Assembly (NCBI GenBank): GCA_001466705.2
Contig: LATX02000211.1
Location: 1,550,001-1,614,000 of the forward strand
DNA length: 64,000 bases
Direction of reading: 5' to 3'
Origin: Moniliophthora roreri
Lineage: Eukaryota > Basidiomycota > Agaricomycetes > Agaricales > Marasmiaceae
The position numbers were made by a program, and so were the translations under genes. Below the pieces are notes generated by a model. The model ran no database searches. It saw only the letters and a program-made list of their open reading frames with translations, and was not told the DNA's origin. Positions 1-12,035 of this stretch are shown piece by piece. Every line of letters begins with the position of its first letter. The stretch's first letter is position 1.

Positions 1-1095
1 GGCTAGGGCACGAAAGTGCGTTATCTGTTATCCGCCCTACTGATACTCCAGGCTCAATACGCTCACGATTCCAGCATGTTCTCGGCTCTCGGATTAAGGG
101 TTAAATGGTATTGTCGTCTCTGAGGGTGCATGCCAAATCGCCTTTGGGAACCAAATCCAATTCCTTTAAAACTTCAAGGTAGCCGTACCCGAAGATCTCG
201 GAACATGAGCAACTAGTTCTGATCATTGTACTTGCTAATGCGAAGACCTATCCAGCGGCATCGGGCAGTCGGTATATTTGAATGTCACCCTTTATCTACT
301 GAGCATCGCTTACACTGACCCATTTGAAGATCTTTGACCCGCAGCTTCCGATCAAGACTCAAGGGTATCAAGATTGTTACTGGTCCACGCTGAATGTTAG
401 CCGAGGTTACGTGCATTGATCTTCACGGGTGCTACTTTTGCATCTCTTGCGACCACAGCCATCTTCCTGTTGAACAGGAAACCAAGTATGGTCTTTTGAG
501 GATTCTCGTTTAATATGACTTCAAGTCACGACAAAGGCCTCGACCCGGCTCCTCAGATAACTGATCCGCTTGCATGCTTGGAGATGTGGTGCCAGTGCTG
601 CCTTTCCGGCGAAGGTATGTATCTGGTTACTACCTCAAGGACGAAACTCAATGTTTCTCAGTTAGCCCCCAGATACCACTATATCCAAAAACCTCGAGCT
701 CAAGCTGAATACGAAACGACAGAACAGAACATGAATGTCAAAGCTATTAGGGCGCTCATCAGTCTGGGAAAATCCGATGCTATTGTCATGTGCGAAGGTA
801 CGCTTTGAAGCTCCAAGTCATTCCTACGGCGCTCAGAGACGCCATCTCTAGCCTTTACCTACTTGGGAAACCCGCCGAGATCAATTTGTCCGCTTTCGGA
901 GTGAAAATGACGAGGCTTTTCCAGTGTGTTTCCACGTCTTCCAAGCATAATGTCAGAGACGTCGCGTGCCAAGGTGAAGGATGATATTATTTTCGCCATT
1001 ACCCATCGTCAGAATACAAGCGCATTCATTCAAAGTAGAAGATGGGATAAAAGCCTATGTGTGCCTTACTCGTCCAGGAATAATAGGCAGGCGCG
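1..1095. other. Non-coding or decayed stretch upstream of the 7TM array
   Basis: I see no gene I can support here. On the plus strand around 410-490 a hydrophobic run (about TFASLATTAIFLL followed by NRK) looks like a single membrane span with a basic flank, of the kind seen in the single-pass membrane genes at the other end of the window. No complete exon set surrounds it. It may be the remnant of such a gene, or chance. The first 40 bases loosely resemble 10660-10700, which suggests the window starts inside an earlier unit of the repeating module. Confidence 0.3.
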
Positions 1096-2651
1096 TTACA
1101 CGAAAGCTTCATTCTTCTGTATACTAGATTGTCTGTCACTCTCTCCGTCTAGTTCATCCGCAGACATGCCGAGATGTCGAATAGAATATACTGGTTTAGA
1201 CCCTTGCCGACTCGCGAAATGAATGTCGGAGACCATGTCTTGCAAATTTTCAATGTTCTTCCCGAATCCCGCGCGAACCATAATTAGTGTCGGAGCAATT
1301 CCCTGGAGATTCCATATTAGAATATTGCTTCGCTGAATGAGTGTTCTCACTAACCGCACTAAGGGAAACAAGGGGCCAAAAATCAAAAGGTGGCAATTCA
1401 GACGTAGGTGACGCATTGGCCAGGATCAAATTGGCAATAGAAGCGACCGGATAGATTATTCCAGACTCGAGTCTGCGACAAACAGAAAAGTGTTTCATCA
1501 ATGATATGACCCTCGAGGTCTCATACATCACTTACATTATTCTGGAAATTGACTGTACGATTGTGTCGCTAGCATAAACGCCGCGAGCACGAACTTGAAG
1601 CTGCCGATGGATCCACCAAATACGGCCAGCTATGGATGTGTGGAATGAGCACTGCAGACCTATCTGGAGATTGAAGAGCATACCAGTGAGAAGAGTAATT
1701 GCAAAGTTGGTGATGACACTGCTGATCGTATATGCGACACTACCGGTATTTCCGGCAGAGTATAGGGTATGATTCGAGCGCTTGTGCGTGTCGCTAATAC
1801 CAACTATCATCAAGATAGTGCAGATTAGCCCGAGCGCTGGAGTATGCAAACAGTCAACGAGAGGAAACTCGAGATTCGAAAGAATTCGTGCACCATTTAT
1901 CACCGCTGATAATATGATCAGCGGTACAGCAACTCGTTTGCTGCGACTCCAAATAAGAAAGCAGCGGTGAATCTATAAAGTCTTAGAACTACTTCTCAGA
2001 TATGTAATGAAATACAAACGAGTATAATGTCAGCAACAATGCTAACAATCAGAGGGTCAGGTTGCATAAACCGATCTAGGAGAAAATGGGGGCAAACTTG
2101 AGAAGAATAGAAACCAGGTGTTTGATCGTGCTAAGGTGATTCAATGGGTCAGCTGTTTGAGAACGTGTATGTCGGGACATGCTTAACTAGACAACTGTTT
2201 TCGCTGTATTCTGCGTCAAATAGCTGATGAGCGGCTTGTAATTCCCGGTCCGCAATGCTTCAAACCAATAGATGGTATCCCGAACGGATGCAATGGTGTA
2301 GCTCACGACAAATATCGTGGCTAGTGCAAAGAGAAGTGTGATGGAGGATAAATATTGGTTTGGATTGAGATTCTCTGCTTTCTGACGGCTACGCATCAGG
2401 TAGACACATGTCCCAAATAGCACAATGTAGAATCCTGGATGTCGAGTCAATCAAAGTCTACTCGATAATCAACGTGGGACACACCATATGCAAGGTACAT
2501 GGCCTTATGGTCCCGAAGATATCGATTAGTGTAGTCAAAAGAAATCGGGGGCACGTCACCTGAATGACGCACATACCGACAAACTAGAGATAGGCAGGAT
2601 AACTTGTTTGACGGAAAAGAGGCTGGCAAGCTGTTCATCCGGGGACGACAT
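1096..2651 (-). CDS. 7TM-1: seven-transmembrane orphan receptor-like protein, 10 exons
   Basis: Predicted plasma-membrane protein of about 350 residues with seven hydrophobic segments, from a basidiomycete family with no known function. It starts at 2651 (MSSPDEQLASLF) and exon 1 ends at 2577. Nine short introns then keep the frame: AMYLAYG, then a long exon from GFYIVLFGTCVYLM to about KTVV, then small exons, then the RCFLIWSRSKRV exon, the exon ending in TLLTG, AGRIWWIHRQ, LESGIIYPVA, and a last exon GIAPTLIMVRA to EAFV and the stop at 1096. The exon-3 and exon-4 donors are weak (GTTAAG and GTTTGC), so splicing there is less certain than in the sister copies. No internal stop or frameshift was found. 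Family membership is clear from eight parallel copies in the window. A receptor role is inferred only from topology. Confidence 0.8.
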
Positions 2652-4613
2652 GGCGGTCCAGCTGCAAAACGGAACTCAGGCTGAGATGACGGGGATGAGA
2701 CTTGAACCATTCTTTCTCCGACTTTATAATAGAGTAATCGAGGGAGTACCCACCGAACACATGCGGAAAACGGGAAGGTGGCCCTGCGGTTGCTGATCAC
2801 CAAGAATATACAACGACCAACAAAGATTGATATCGCGAAACGCCAGGAGTGAGCCGACCTCAACCCTACGAATGTCAGACTGACCAATTCAAAAATTGAA
2901 ATTCGCAGCTCCCCGCTTCACGACATGACAGTTTCATCTATCCAACAGCCTGGCACTCGGGGTTTACGGGCTAATTCAATGGGGGCAGTGTTAAATAATC
3001 AGAAAAATAGAAAAAAGGAGGCATGGATGAAAATTCACCCTTACGCACCTTGTATACACCAAGATGAGGACTTCAGCGCCCTACTGCAGCCTGGGATGGC
3101 AACGGCTACTGGACTACAGCCTCTGATTGATGCGGTGAAATCGGTACTTTGCTTTGGCTTACTACCTCGTTACCGAATGGCATGAGAGTGACATGAGCTG
3201 CATAAACCCAAAAATAACCTCAAAGGCTGTTATCTGAGCAATTACAAGCCACTCTACACTTCAGAGTTATAAGTACCTGAAAATTGGAATCGACTTTCTA
3301 CCTGCCGAAAAAAGCATCGAACGCCGACAAGTAAACGAGCAGACTAAAATAATGAGTCTATCTTGAATCAGGCACGGGAGCTACTTACCGTTTGCTTGAT
3401 GCGATTGCGGTTGTCGTGGTCGTGGAAAGAGCTATCGTGTTGGTGACGTTTGGTATCTACTCAGAGTCACGTGTCATCGAGTCACCTTTCTTTCCCATCA
3501 CTAGCACGACCTCGATGCCAGAGAGCGTGGGATGTTCATGATCTTTCGAGTCCAGCGCATTAACTCCAGCGTACAGTTTGTCAACTCTATCCTATTACAA
3601 CAAAGTGGAAACTGTCGAAGACACTGATATGATGTGTACAGACCCTCGGGAGTAGAAGTTGCCCAGCGTTCGCACCGCATCTCGAGGTACTAGGTGCGTG
3701 TTTTCGTTCTTTCTTTAATAATCCCCAGTGTCCTAATATAACCCGTAAGATCTTTTCAACGCGAGGAAAAAGCGGCTGTATGACTCGGATAGAAAGCCAG
3801 GAAGACCTAAAAAAAAGTAGAGGTTGTAAAATCTCTGCCAGTAGGACGCAAGTGTATCGAATCTCACTCAGAGGTTGGGAATATTGGTGCGGAGGGGGTG
3901 CGTGTCTTTCCTCCTCTTCCTAAAGCCCTTCTCTAATATCATCCCTACTTGCCTAGAGTCAGAAACTGCCTAAAGAATTCAGCTCGCCCCGACACAACCT
4001 ATAAGGACCTTCGCTTCCGAAACCTGACTGACTCATAAGCCCGAAGCAGGCACACCCCGTTTTCTCTTAGCCACCTCAAGGTATGTATGGGCGATAGAGG
4101 TATGTAGTACGTTACTATGTGAAAGAATAGTGATCACCTGCAGAACACCTAAAGATAGCTCGTGGACCAAGCTGAGAATTGTCACTGCACACGGTCAACG
4201 GTATAGTCCACAACAAACATTGTCGAAAGCGCAAAGAGACGTACCGATAACAAACTGATAAGCTGGCGATTGCCCAGGTCAGAGTGTTTTCATTTATGCC
4301 GGTACGTTTCAAATCACCGTCTCGGGAAAACAGACTTGAGAGTTTTTGACAGCTTAATGTGCTTCGGATCTTGTTCTGAGTTGAAGAAGGGAATACGGGG
4401 TGGGCTTTCGCAAATGTATTATCTCTTGCTGTTCCTCATGACGCTAACACTGACTTGTTTTCTAGAGGACACGTGTCACCATTGCTGGGTTGTTTTGCAA
4501 GGGGAATCCGATAAGGCATAAAACTTTCAAACCGCTTTCGAAGAACTAGCTGGAGTCCTAGTGGTTTGATTTGATGATCGACACGAGGGCAAAAAAGGGT
4601 GTACCACTTGGTC
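2652..4613. other. Decayed spacer of tandem unit 1
   Basis: No complete gene is visible. Parts recur in the other two units of the module: about 3430-3520 resembles 15090-15200, 3735-3905 resembles 10395-10530, 3960-4040 resembles 10590-10660 and 15625-15690, and 4400-4500 resembles 11365-11460. The shared pieces contain plausible splice donors but no common open frame. They are probably remnants of one duplicated gene that I cannot identify. Confidence 0.4.
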
Positions 4614-4709
4614 GGGCACATGGTGTAGTTGGTTATCACATCCGCTTAGCATTGAGTCCTTTGATAGTCGGCTTGCGGGGGGTGCTGGGTTCAATTCCCA
4701 GTGTGTCCA
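4614..4709 (+). tRNA. tRNA-Ala (AGC) with a 22-nt intron
   Basis: A 96-nt cloverleaf can be drawn. The acceptor stem GGGCACA pairs with TGTGTCC (one G-T pair) and A73 is at 4709. The D arm is 4623-4639. The anticodon stem TCCGC (4641-4645) pairs with GCGGG (4675-4679). The T arm is CTGGG-TTCAATT-CCCAG. The anticodon loop TTAGCA is interrupted after position 37 by a 22-nt intron (4652-4673), the canonical place for nuclear tRNA introns, leaving anticodon AGC (4648-4650). One mismatch remains in the D stem (T-T). A degraded relative lies at 11631-11731. Confidence 0.78.
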
Positions 4710-5049
4710 TTGTAGAGATTTGCTTTAAAGAAGTTTTGACAGAGTCTACATCTGTGTCGCCTCTTCCCTTGTTTGCATCGGTGCACCCCTATGCAGAAGA
4801 CGTGCAAGGTGCCTCTTTTAGTCAATTTCCCAGTTCACTACACCGATGCCAGTCAACGTTAGTCCATTTTACGGACTGCTGGTTTGTCTTTGCCAACTGC
4901 CTCTTTAGGATTCTATAGACGTCGCACGCGACCCTTGAATGCGGTGGCATCATACCGGATTTCCGGACTGCCGCAGCCGATCCTTCATTGCTTCTCTTCC
5001 TAATATTCTGACGACAACGAACTAAATTTAACGCACCCTGCCCTAACAA
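4710..5049. other. Spacer between tRNA-Ala and hydrolase pseudogene
   Basis: No gene is seen. Positions 4890-5000 (around GGATTCTATAGACGTCGCAC and the following ATACCGGA segment) are related to 11760-11850 and more weakly to 16200-16300. The last 60 bases match the sequence just upstream of the intact hydrolase start at 16436. It is therefore the duplicated 5' flank of the hydrolase. Confidence 0.5.
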
Positions 5050-5343
5050 CCGATTACTCAACCCGAATCAACTAAAGTCCTTTCTAAAGAAGCCTCCGGG
5101 ATTGACATCTGCACAGACGTCTATCTTCAGAAGGGGAACCCAGCTCCGATTCGCTTCTGATGGCATCAGGTGGGGGGTTGTTGGGTACGTTATGTGTCGT
5201 CATTCTTTGGTGAACGTTTGAACCTTGGTCTGATGGCAAGCTCGTTCTATTCTTTCGACATGAAGGCGATGCACCACACCTCACCACCCCCACCAAAATG
5301 TCGCGGTCACTTCAGCCGGTCATCGACTCGCTCTGTGGCAGTT

Positions 5344-5352
5344 CCGGATGAC
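5344..5352. repeat. Target-site duplication, left copy (CCGGATGAC)
   Basis: The nine bases CCGGATGAC directly flank the hAT-like element on the left and recur at 6889-6897 on its right. In the intact paralogue the site is continuous (CGGATG at 16741-16746), which confirms insertion with duplication. The boundary with the GGGC terminus leaves 8 or 9 bp possible. Confidence 0.85.
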
Positions 5353-6888
5353 GGGCATATACATTTTCGAGGACATGGTCAAGGACATGTCCTCGATGTC
5401 CTCAAATGTCCTCAAATGTCTCAAAATGTCCTCAAATGTAATTTTAACTTACCTACAACTCATATTAGATCCCTGTGCTTACTGAGGGTAACTAGTCACA
5501 GAATATCAATTGCTTCTTTCCAGTAATGTCAAGCCTCAACCAAGCTGTGGGAAGTTAGACTTCTCTACTTCATTGCCACCCTACTACCTTATGGGTCCCT
5601 TTTTCCTTTTGCCCACTGGTTAATTATCATGTTTTGGCATCATGTGAATACAGAAATTTATTTATACCTTGCCAGTTTGACATTCAGACTCACCACTCAG
5701 GCTTATCTGTCCGTGGGAATATTGGCCGTACCACCATCATCACACATATGACAACTACGTTTAACACTCCATATACTCAAATTTTCATCATCAATCAGCA
5801 GAAAATTCTCAACTATTACTTACATCCTAGTCCATGATCTTGTATGGTCTCAAGGGCCAATTCCTTTGAGAAGATATTACCCATATTTATTCATCATTAA
5901 ACATCCCTATCACCACTCAAACTTGATAGCTATTAATTCTTCTTTGACACTTCCTTTGCCCCAATCCATTCTCTTTAATGCCTATACATGTTCTTTAACT
6001 GTCATGACCTTTCCTTGAATCTCATGGACATGTCCTTGACCCTTCCTTGAACCTGTTACACATGTCCTCAACCCTTCCTCAAACCTGTTGCACATGTCCT
6101 TGACCCTTCCTCAAACCTATTAACCATGTCCTCAACCTGTCCTTGAACCTTCTTGACCATTTCTTGAGCTTCATTGTTCATTCCTTGAACTTCCTTGATC
6201 CATCCTTGAAGTCATTACACATGTACTTGAATGTTCCTTGATTAACAATGACTGGTTGAATGACTTTCCTTAATGTGTCTCTGAGTTGACTTGAACCACA
6301 CAGCAGCCTGTGTAAATAATTGTACATGTATCCTTATGCTATACTACTTTGATGATTTAGCCTTGCCTTTTGGCACAATTGGAACCAGTGGCAATGAAGG
6401 ACAGTGAAGAGAACTTGATTGGATTGGATGTAGACAGGCACTAGCAGTGTTGGCATCACATGAGTGATTTGAGTCAAGATTCACACCATGTAATTTCAAG
6501 AAGAACAATTCCATTAGACGCAGAGGCAAGCGAGCAGATGGATGTTGATGGCGATTGATGGTGGTCAAAATTGACGCTTGAACGTTACGCGTCATCGGCG
6601 CTTGAATGTGAGAAAGTGATGATGCCGACATCACCATCAGGCACGGCACCATCAAACATTCTTCACCACCATCGATGAAAAGGAATACGGAGTCCTCAAT
6701 AGGTACGTAGGTTGAATCAACTTGTATTAACATGTCATTGAATAACCACGGAACTATAGGAATGTACTGGATATTTTCTTGACATGTCCTCGACCCTGCC
6801 TTGAACCTGCCTTGAACCTGCCTTGAAATCAGTCAAGGACTGTCAAGGACATGTCCTCAGGCAAAATGCCTTGAAATTGTCATGGCCC
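5353..6888. mobile_element. hAT-like non-autonomous DNA transposon, copy 1 (1,536 bp)
   Basis: The ends are inverted and imperfect: GGGCATATACATTTTC on the left, and GGGCCATGACAATTTC reading inward from the right. An 8-9 bp direct repeat flanks it, as expected for the hAT superfamily. Both subterminal regions are packed with short CTTGAACCT, TCAAGGAC and TGTCCTCAA motifs in both orientations (5370-5440, 6000-6200, 6780-6870), the arrangement transposases of this type often bind. No transposase frame is present, so it must depend on enzyme supplied elsewhere. A nearly identical second copy lies at 43622-45140, so activity was recent. Superfamily assignment is an inference from TSD length and ends. 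Confidence 0.8.
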
Positions 6889-6897
6889 CCGGATGAC
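6889..6897. repeat. Target-site duplication, right copy (CCGGATGAC)
   Basis: Direct repeat of 5344-5352. After it the hydrolase homology continues immediately (ACGCCATCAC, then TTCGCCGAAGC). Confidence 0.85.
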
Positions 6898-7201
6898 AAC
6901 TATCATCCCTGACGCCATCACTTCCTTATGCACACCCGAATTCGCCGAAGCCACCTACTCCAATGAAAAGCTCTCACATAACGCGTGGTAAGCTCATTAC
7001 TAACGTCTTCCTGCCATTGGTCTCAAGACACTTGGACCTGAGATATCAAGTCATCCGATCGCTACAGGGAATGGATCTATTAGTCTGCTAACAAGGCGAA
7101 GAGACGCACCAATTCGGGGACATACTTCGAGCGAGCAGCATTATCTGAAAATTGTAGTCTACGGTCTAGGGGTATGTTCTACTCGAGGTAACGGAAAGTG
7201 A

Positions 7202-8771
7202 TTAGACGATAGACGTTGCCTCCTTCTGCAAACTACCTCGTTCCGGGCTCTCTCCTTGAATCGTCGCCACAGTGATGCTAAGGCTTCCAGTCGATTGTAA
7301 TTGTGTCTGCAACCTGGTCATAGTTCCTTCGCGTGGTGCTGGTCGACTCATGAAGCGAATACTGGAAACCTCATGTTGCAGGCTTTCGACGTTCTTCCCA
7401 AGTTTTGCCCGGACCATGATTAACGTCGGAGCAATTCCCTGTCGAATCATAGGTGCCTCATAATACTATCAAAAACGGTCTTACTTACAGCACTCATGAT
7501 CGCAAGCGGATAAAAATTGAAAGTTGCTTGTGCAAGCGTTACGCTATTCGCCATTATCATGTTGGCGATTGTAAAGGCTGGATAAATTATCCCAGATTCC
7601 AGTCTGTTTAATGAACGTTTTAATATAAGCCATACGCCGATCAAATTACTAACTCACATTATTCTGGTGACTGAATCAAGAAGTGAATCGGTACTATGGA
7701 TACCATGAGCGCGGACTTGCCGATGAATCCACCAAATACGACCGGCTTTATGCACGGGTGAGTGTCGTAAGCCGCCCTAATGGACATCACGGACATACCG
7801 GTGAGAAGCGTGATAATGGAGTTGACTATAGCATTGCAGATATCGGTTACGCCACGGACACCTTGTCCGGTAACATACAGAGCAAAATTCGATTCAATGC
7901 TCGAGTCCCTAACTCCCATCGTGACCAATATAGAGCCAGCGAGTCCGCTGGCTTGATTAAGCATGTCGTCAGTAAGGCAATGACGAAAAACGAATTGCGT
8001 ACCATTTATGAGAACCGATGCTACGATGAAGGGTACGGCAACTCGTTTTTTAGAGCCCCAAATTAGATAACAGCGATGGATCTGTACAATGGTACAGTGT
8101 CAATTAGATCAAACCCATGAGATCAGTGGATACCAACAAGCATGTAATCCGCCGCGATGCTAATTAATGGACGAATGAGCAAAACTTGTACAGTTGGGAA
8201 ATGAAGGACATACTTGAGAAAGACGGGAAGGAGACTTTCCAACGAGCTAGAACAAGAAAAGAAATCAATAATGCAAGACACCACTGAAATTAGCTTCCCC
8301 ACTAGTTAACCGTCTTCCCGGCGTCATGATGTGTAAAATTGATGATTTCCCGATAATCTCCAGTCTTGACCGTGTTAAAGGAGATGATGGTACTTCGAAT
8401 CAAGTTCACGGTATGACTCGCGACATACAGTGTGGAAAATGTGAAAAGCGCCACAGTCAGCGAAAAATAAAGCCTGTTGTTAGGGGCTGTCTCGCTCGCT
8501 TGCGGGCGTCGACACATCATGTGGATGCATGTACCGAAAAGTAAGACGTAGAAACCTAACAAGTAGGTTACAGCTTAATTAGACACCGAAGAATTACTGT
8601 TTGCTCTTACCGTATACAAAATACATGGCCTGATATAGTGCGTTGTCAATAAGGCTCGGATATGGAGAGCCAAGTTACTGATATACATACCGAAAGTGAA
8701 CTGATTGGACCCACAATAACTCGTCGGGCAGAAAGAAAACCTGCGAAATCCTCAGCGGTTGATGTATACAT
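7202..8771 (-). CDS. 7TM-2: seven-transmembrane orphan receptor-like protein, 10 exons
   Basis: Member of the same family as the gene at 1096-2651, in tandem unit 2. It starts at 8771 (MYTSTAEDFAGFLSARRV), and exon 1 ends in front of a GTATGT donor. Then come AMYFVYG, GFYVLLFGTCIHMM to about GKTVN, SLESLLPVFL, IAADYML, IHRCYLIWGSKKRV, ASGLAGSILV to LLTG, AGRIWWIHRQVRAHG, LESGIIYPAF and the final exon GIAPTLIMVRAKLG to KEATSIV, stop at 7202. All junctions keep frame. Seven hydrophobic segments are visible, and the C-terminal tail is hydrophilic and cytosolic if topology is receptor-like. Function unknown; intact by inspection. Confidence 0.85.
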
Positions 8772-11630
8772 GGCCGAGAGGTTAAGAGGAAGAAGAAAGT
8801 CCAGTAAAGAAGTCATCCGCTGCGAAATTTTATACCATGCGAGTTCCAAGTATAGAACCAATGGACCGAAGTAACGACCCACATCCAAAGGAGAATGAAA
8901 ACTCGCGACATCAATCTTGGAAGGCTAATTTGCCAGGATGTAAATGAAGATGTGATGAGAGATACTTGACGCTCGTCCTATGAATCCACAGCGGCGTCCT
9001 TGCAGATCCCTTGATAACATCTGGACAGTAGTACGGCCGCATCGCAATGCTATACCTCCATCAGCGGATTATGAATAACCTCTGATGGAGAGGAGACGTA
9101 CAGATACTCTCGAGATACGCCACCTTCAAAATCAATAGTCAGTTTGATCTCCGGAGCAAGTACCGGCGCCAGATGTCTGATCTCAAACGCCTAACAGCCT
9201 CATTTGTTATCGTTAAACTCTAGCAACGGTAGAGCAAACCTAGTACTTATTGAGCAAAAGCATCCCATACCCAGATAGGGAATATCAATGGCTTAGTGCT
9301 CGACACCGGCCAGTAATAATTGATGATTTAGAGCTTCCAAAAGGCTCCACTGGGTCGAGAACTATAGCCTGAACCTGTTCCATATGATGGATGATCAATA
9401 CTTACGTTGCGAGGGTTGCCAATCAGATAAGGTCATAGTATCACCGCCTCCATACGTAGGGTGAAAGAGTACTGATAGAAACAACACGTGTTTAGCGCTT
9501 ATAATCCACTAAGGAAGAATGAATCAATACCGAAAATGCATTGGACCAGAGAGCTCGCTTAGGTGTCCTGAGTAAGATGGTCGTGGCCCGCTAGCAGGAG
9601 CGGCAGGGGAACGAGCCCGAGGTCAGGAGGAGCCAAACTGACGGCATTGAACTGCACTTGAGCTCAATCGCATTCTTCCGATAGATGCTATTGAGTATGA
9701 ATACGGTCCCGACGTGTCCAATGTGCAAATATTCAGAAGATTGCGCTTCTATCAGTATCAATGTGTAATACCAGCTTCACTGATTAAGAGCCTGCACTTA
9801 CTTGGTCTTTGTGCATCCAGATTCCATTTGTCATCATCGATATCCATGTCTACATACACACACATCACTTGCAATTGTCAGTGTGTATCATCAGTCTGGT
9901 TCTCGAGACTAGTCCATGTCGCGTCGTGAGTGTAAGGTGGGAAGTCTAGGCCCGGCTAAGTCAGGCTAAAGCAAATATGCGTACACTGTAACTTTCCCAC
10001 TCTCTATTTTCAACCTGTCAAATTCACAGCGACACAACAGGGCAAGCCCTCGCATACGCACCTCGGACTCGTAACTGATATGTAGAGGAGGGAACTGCAT
10101 GTGAAGGACCATGGAGGTTTCTCTTTCCCGCACTATCACCATGACAACACCAGCGTCGCCCACAACGCCAGGCGGGTTCATTTCAACGCTCAAAGGTACG
10201 TTCCTTGCCGTTCTTTCCGGTGCAGAGTTCTAGTTTCAGATACGTTGCGACAAAGCGAAATGCGCCGGACAGCACCTTGAACGGGCTTCAGGACCACATG
10301 GAGAAATCGTACCTACCTTGGCCATGGGTTATGAGGTGCATTTATTTTTATCCCGCCCAGTGCTCTGACATGTTCCATGAGGCTTTTTCACTGTAGCTCC
10401 TTGAGGAATCAACACGATGGAGGACGCAAGGCGACTGCGACAAGTCAGCAGGTCCCCCGGAAGACCGGGAACTGTAAAATCTTTGGTAGCAAGCGGATAT
10501 CGGGTCGGGAATGTCGGTGCGGTGAGTAACTTTTCCGTTCCCTTTCTTGGGATGCATCTGATATTGACTATTCTTTTTCCGGCTCCCCAGTTGTGCCAAA
10601 GGCAATCTGAAGACTTTGGTTCGCCCTGACACAATCTCAAATACTGAAACTCGAAACCGGGTTGGCTAGGCCATGGGCGCTGCGCTAGCGCGTTATCTCT
10701 TCATTTCTTGGTGACCAAGGCTAATGGTCGTTCACACGTAGAGCCCAAGCTAGTATCGTCTTCGAAGGAATACATGGCGGGGAATATACGTGTTCCTTAA
10801 TGCGTGGAGGACGAGTGCTCAGCTCCTATGGAGATCATCCAGCAACGATCCCTTTATCCAAAGATATGACGTTACGAACCATGCCGCTTTTACATTCCCT
10901 ATTTTTAGTCAGGAAGCCTCAAGATTGCAAGTTTGGCGACTGCGCCATCCTCCTTCGTCTGGTTTGCTTTCCGTAACGCTAACCAAATCTTAACTTTGTG
11001 TTAGTGGCGTCTCCCCAGTGTTTCCCTGCTCTAAATTGTACATGAACTCTGCATCTAACTTCCTCGGGCCTTGATTGATTTCTTGCTCTAGGCTGAAGCG
11101 AAGGATGTGATGTAGGCTTTCGCGAGTGGGTTATATCTGGCCGCTCCTCGGAACATTTAGGCTGATTTGTTTTCTGTAGGGCAAGCATTACGATTGATGG
11201 GGTACCACACTAGGTTGAACGGCGGACTGAATAGCTTTCGGATGTCTCGCGAATCATTTTGTTTACTTTCAGAGTAGTTTGAGGGCGAATTGGGTCTTCT
11301 TTCAGTCTAGAGCATACCCAGAGCCCAATGACTTGGTTTCATGCATGGGTAGATGGAGAGCCAAGGAAGCTGGTTTTCGCAGGTATGTTATCCACTGCCT
11401 TCTCGGAATGCTCACGCTGACCTATTCTCGACGGGGCAGGCGTCACCAGTGATAGGATACTTTCATGCAAGAGATCGCAGTGTACCTCTCTGAGGCAGTG
11501 CAGCTATTGGGTAACTTGCAAATCATTCGGAGGCGGAACGTCAACCTGATAGCTTACGGTAGGACCAGCTCTTCGGATGTCAGCTCATTCACCTAAGGTA
11601 CTTCAAACGGCAAGTTAAATTATGTTTATT
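8772..11630. other. Decayed spacer of tandem unit 2
   Basis: No complete gene can be supported. A possible first exon begins at 10141 on the plus strand (MTTPASPTTPGGFISTLK, followed by a GTACGT donor) after a reasonable ACC context. No downstream exon keeps frame convincingly. About 10395-10530, 10590-10660 and 11365-11460 are related to segments of units 1 and 3. A short inverted pair (CTCCATCAG and CTGATGGAG) sits near 9057-9091. The rest looks unconstrained. Confidence 0.35.
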
Positions 11631-11731
11631 GAGCACATGGTGTAAATTACGCTATCGTATCTGCTTAGTATTGAAAGCTCCGAAAGCGTGACATAAGCTT
11701 GCGGAAGGTGCTGGGTTTGATTCTCCACCAT
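11631..11731 (+). pseudogene. Decayed tRNA-Ala relative of unit 2
   Basis: The stretch matches the tRNA-Ala at 4614-4709 in order and spacing: GAGCACATGGTGTA at the 5' side, CTGCTTAGTA at the anticodon region, GCTTGCGG at the 3' side of the anticodon stem, and GTGCTGGGTTTGATTC at the T arm. The acceptor stem no longer pairs, the D loop has lost its GG, and the T stem is mismatched. It is a tRNA fossil left by duplication of the unit, not a working gene. Confidence 0.65.
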
Positions 11732-11759
11732 GATCGCTCGTACTCGTTATAGATGAACT

Positions 11760-12035
11760 TCTCCGTTCGACTGCCTTTCCGGGATTCTATGGACGTTGCA
11801 CAGCACGCGACATCGGATCCGGTGACATTATACCGGACTGCCGCTGCAATCATCATGATCAGCGGCCTTTGTACCGAATCTACGTTTTGATCCTGTTCTT
11901 CGGCTTAATGTTGCTTATTTTTCCTTTGCAGTCTGTGCGTCTGTTTTCGCACGGATGCGGGCTCGCATCACCACTGAAACTGATGGGTATAGCTGCTAGG
12001 CGTTCACGAATGAGGATGTCGAGCCCAAGTCGAGC
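11760..12035 (+). pseudogene. Fragment of the alpha/beta hydrolase in unit 2
   Basis: 11760-11850 matches the hydrolase 5' flank of unit 1. About 11925-12035 matches the middle of hydrolase exon 2: GATGCGGGCTCGCATCACCA corresponds to 16910-16930, and the AACGAGGATGTCGATCC region of the intact gene (about 17030-17053) appears as CACGAATGAGGATGTCGAGC. Between these, sequence present in the intact gene has been deleted. No open frame remains. This is the most degraded of the three hydrolase copies. Confidence 0.65.

Larger units (their letters stand above)
5050..7000 (+). pseudogene. Alpha/beta hydrolase pseudogene of unit 1, split by a transposon
   Basis: A paralogue of the intact hydrolase at 16436-17537. 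The start codon has become ATT (about 5055). Exon 1 is recognisable to about 5200, but its HGGG oxyanion region is destroyed: the equivalent of WWHGGG reads as a TGA followed by WHQVGG. Exon 2 begins near 5267, and its match runs to CCGGATGAC at 5344-5352, where a 1.5 kb element is inserted. The match resumes at 6889 with a second copy of those nine bases and fades out near 7000, before the GxSxG region. The gene is clearly dead. Part of the decay may predate the insertion, but the order is not provable from this window. Confidence 0.85.

Noticed and set aside
7683..8066. Long plus-strand frame of 127 residues
   Set aside because: It lies antisense to several spliced exons and introns of 7TM-2, whose minus-strand reading is supported by eight paralogues.
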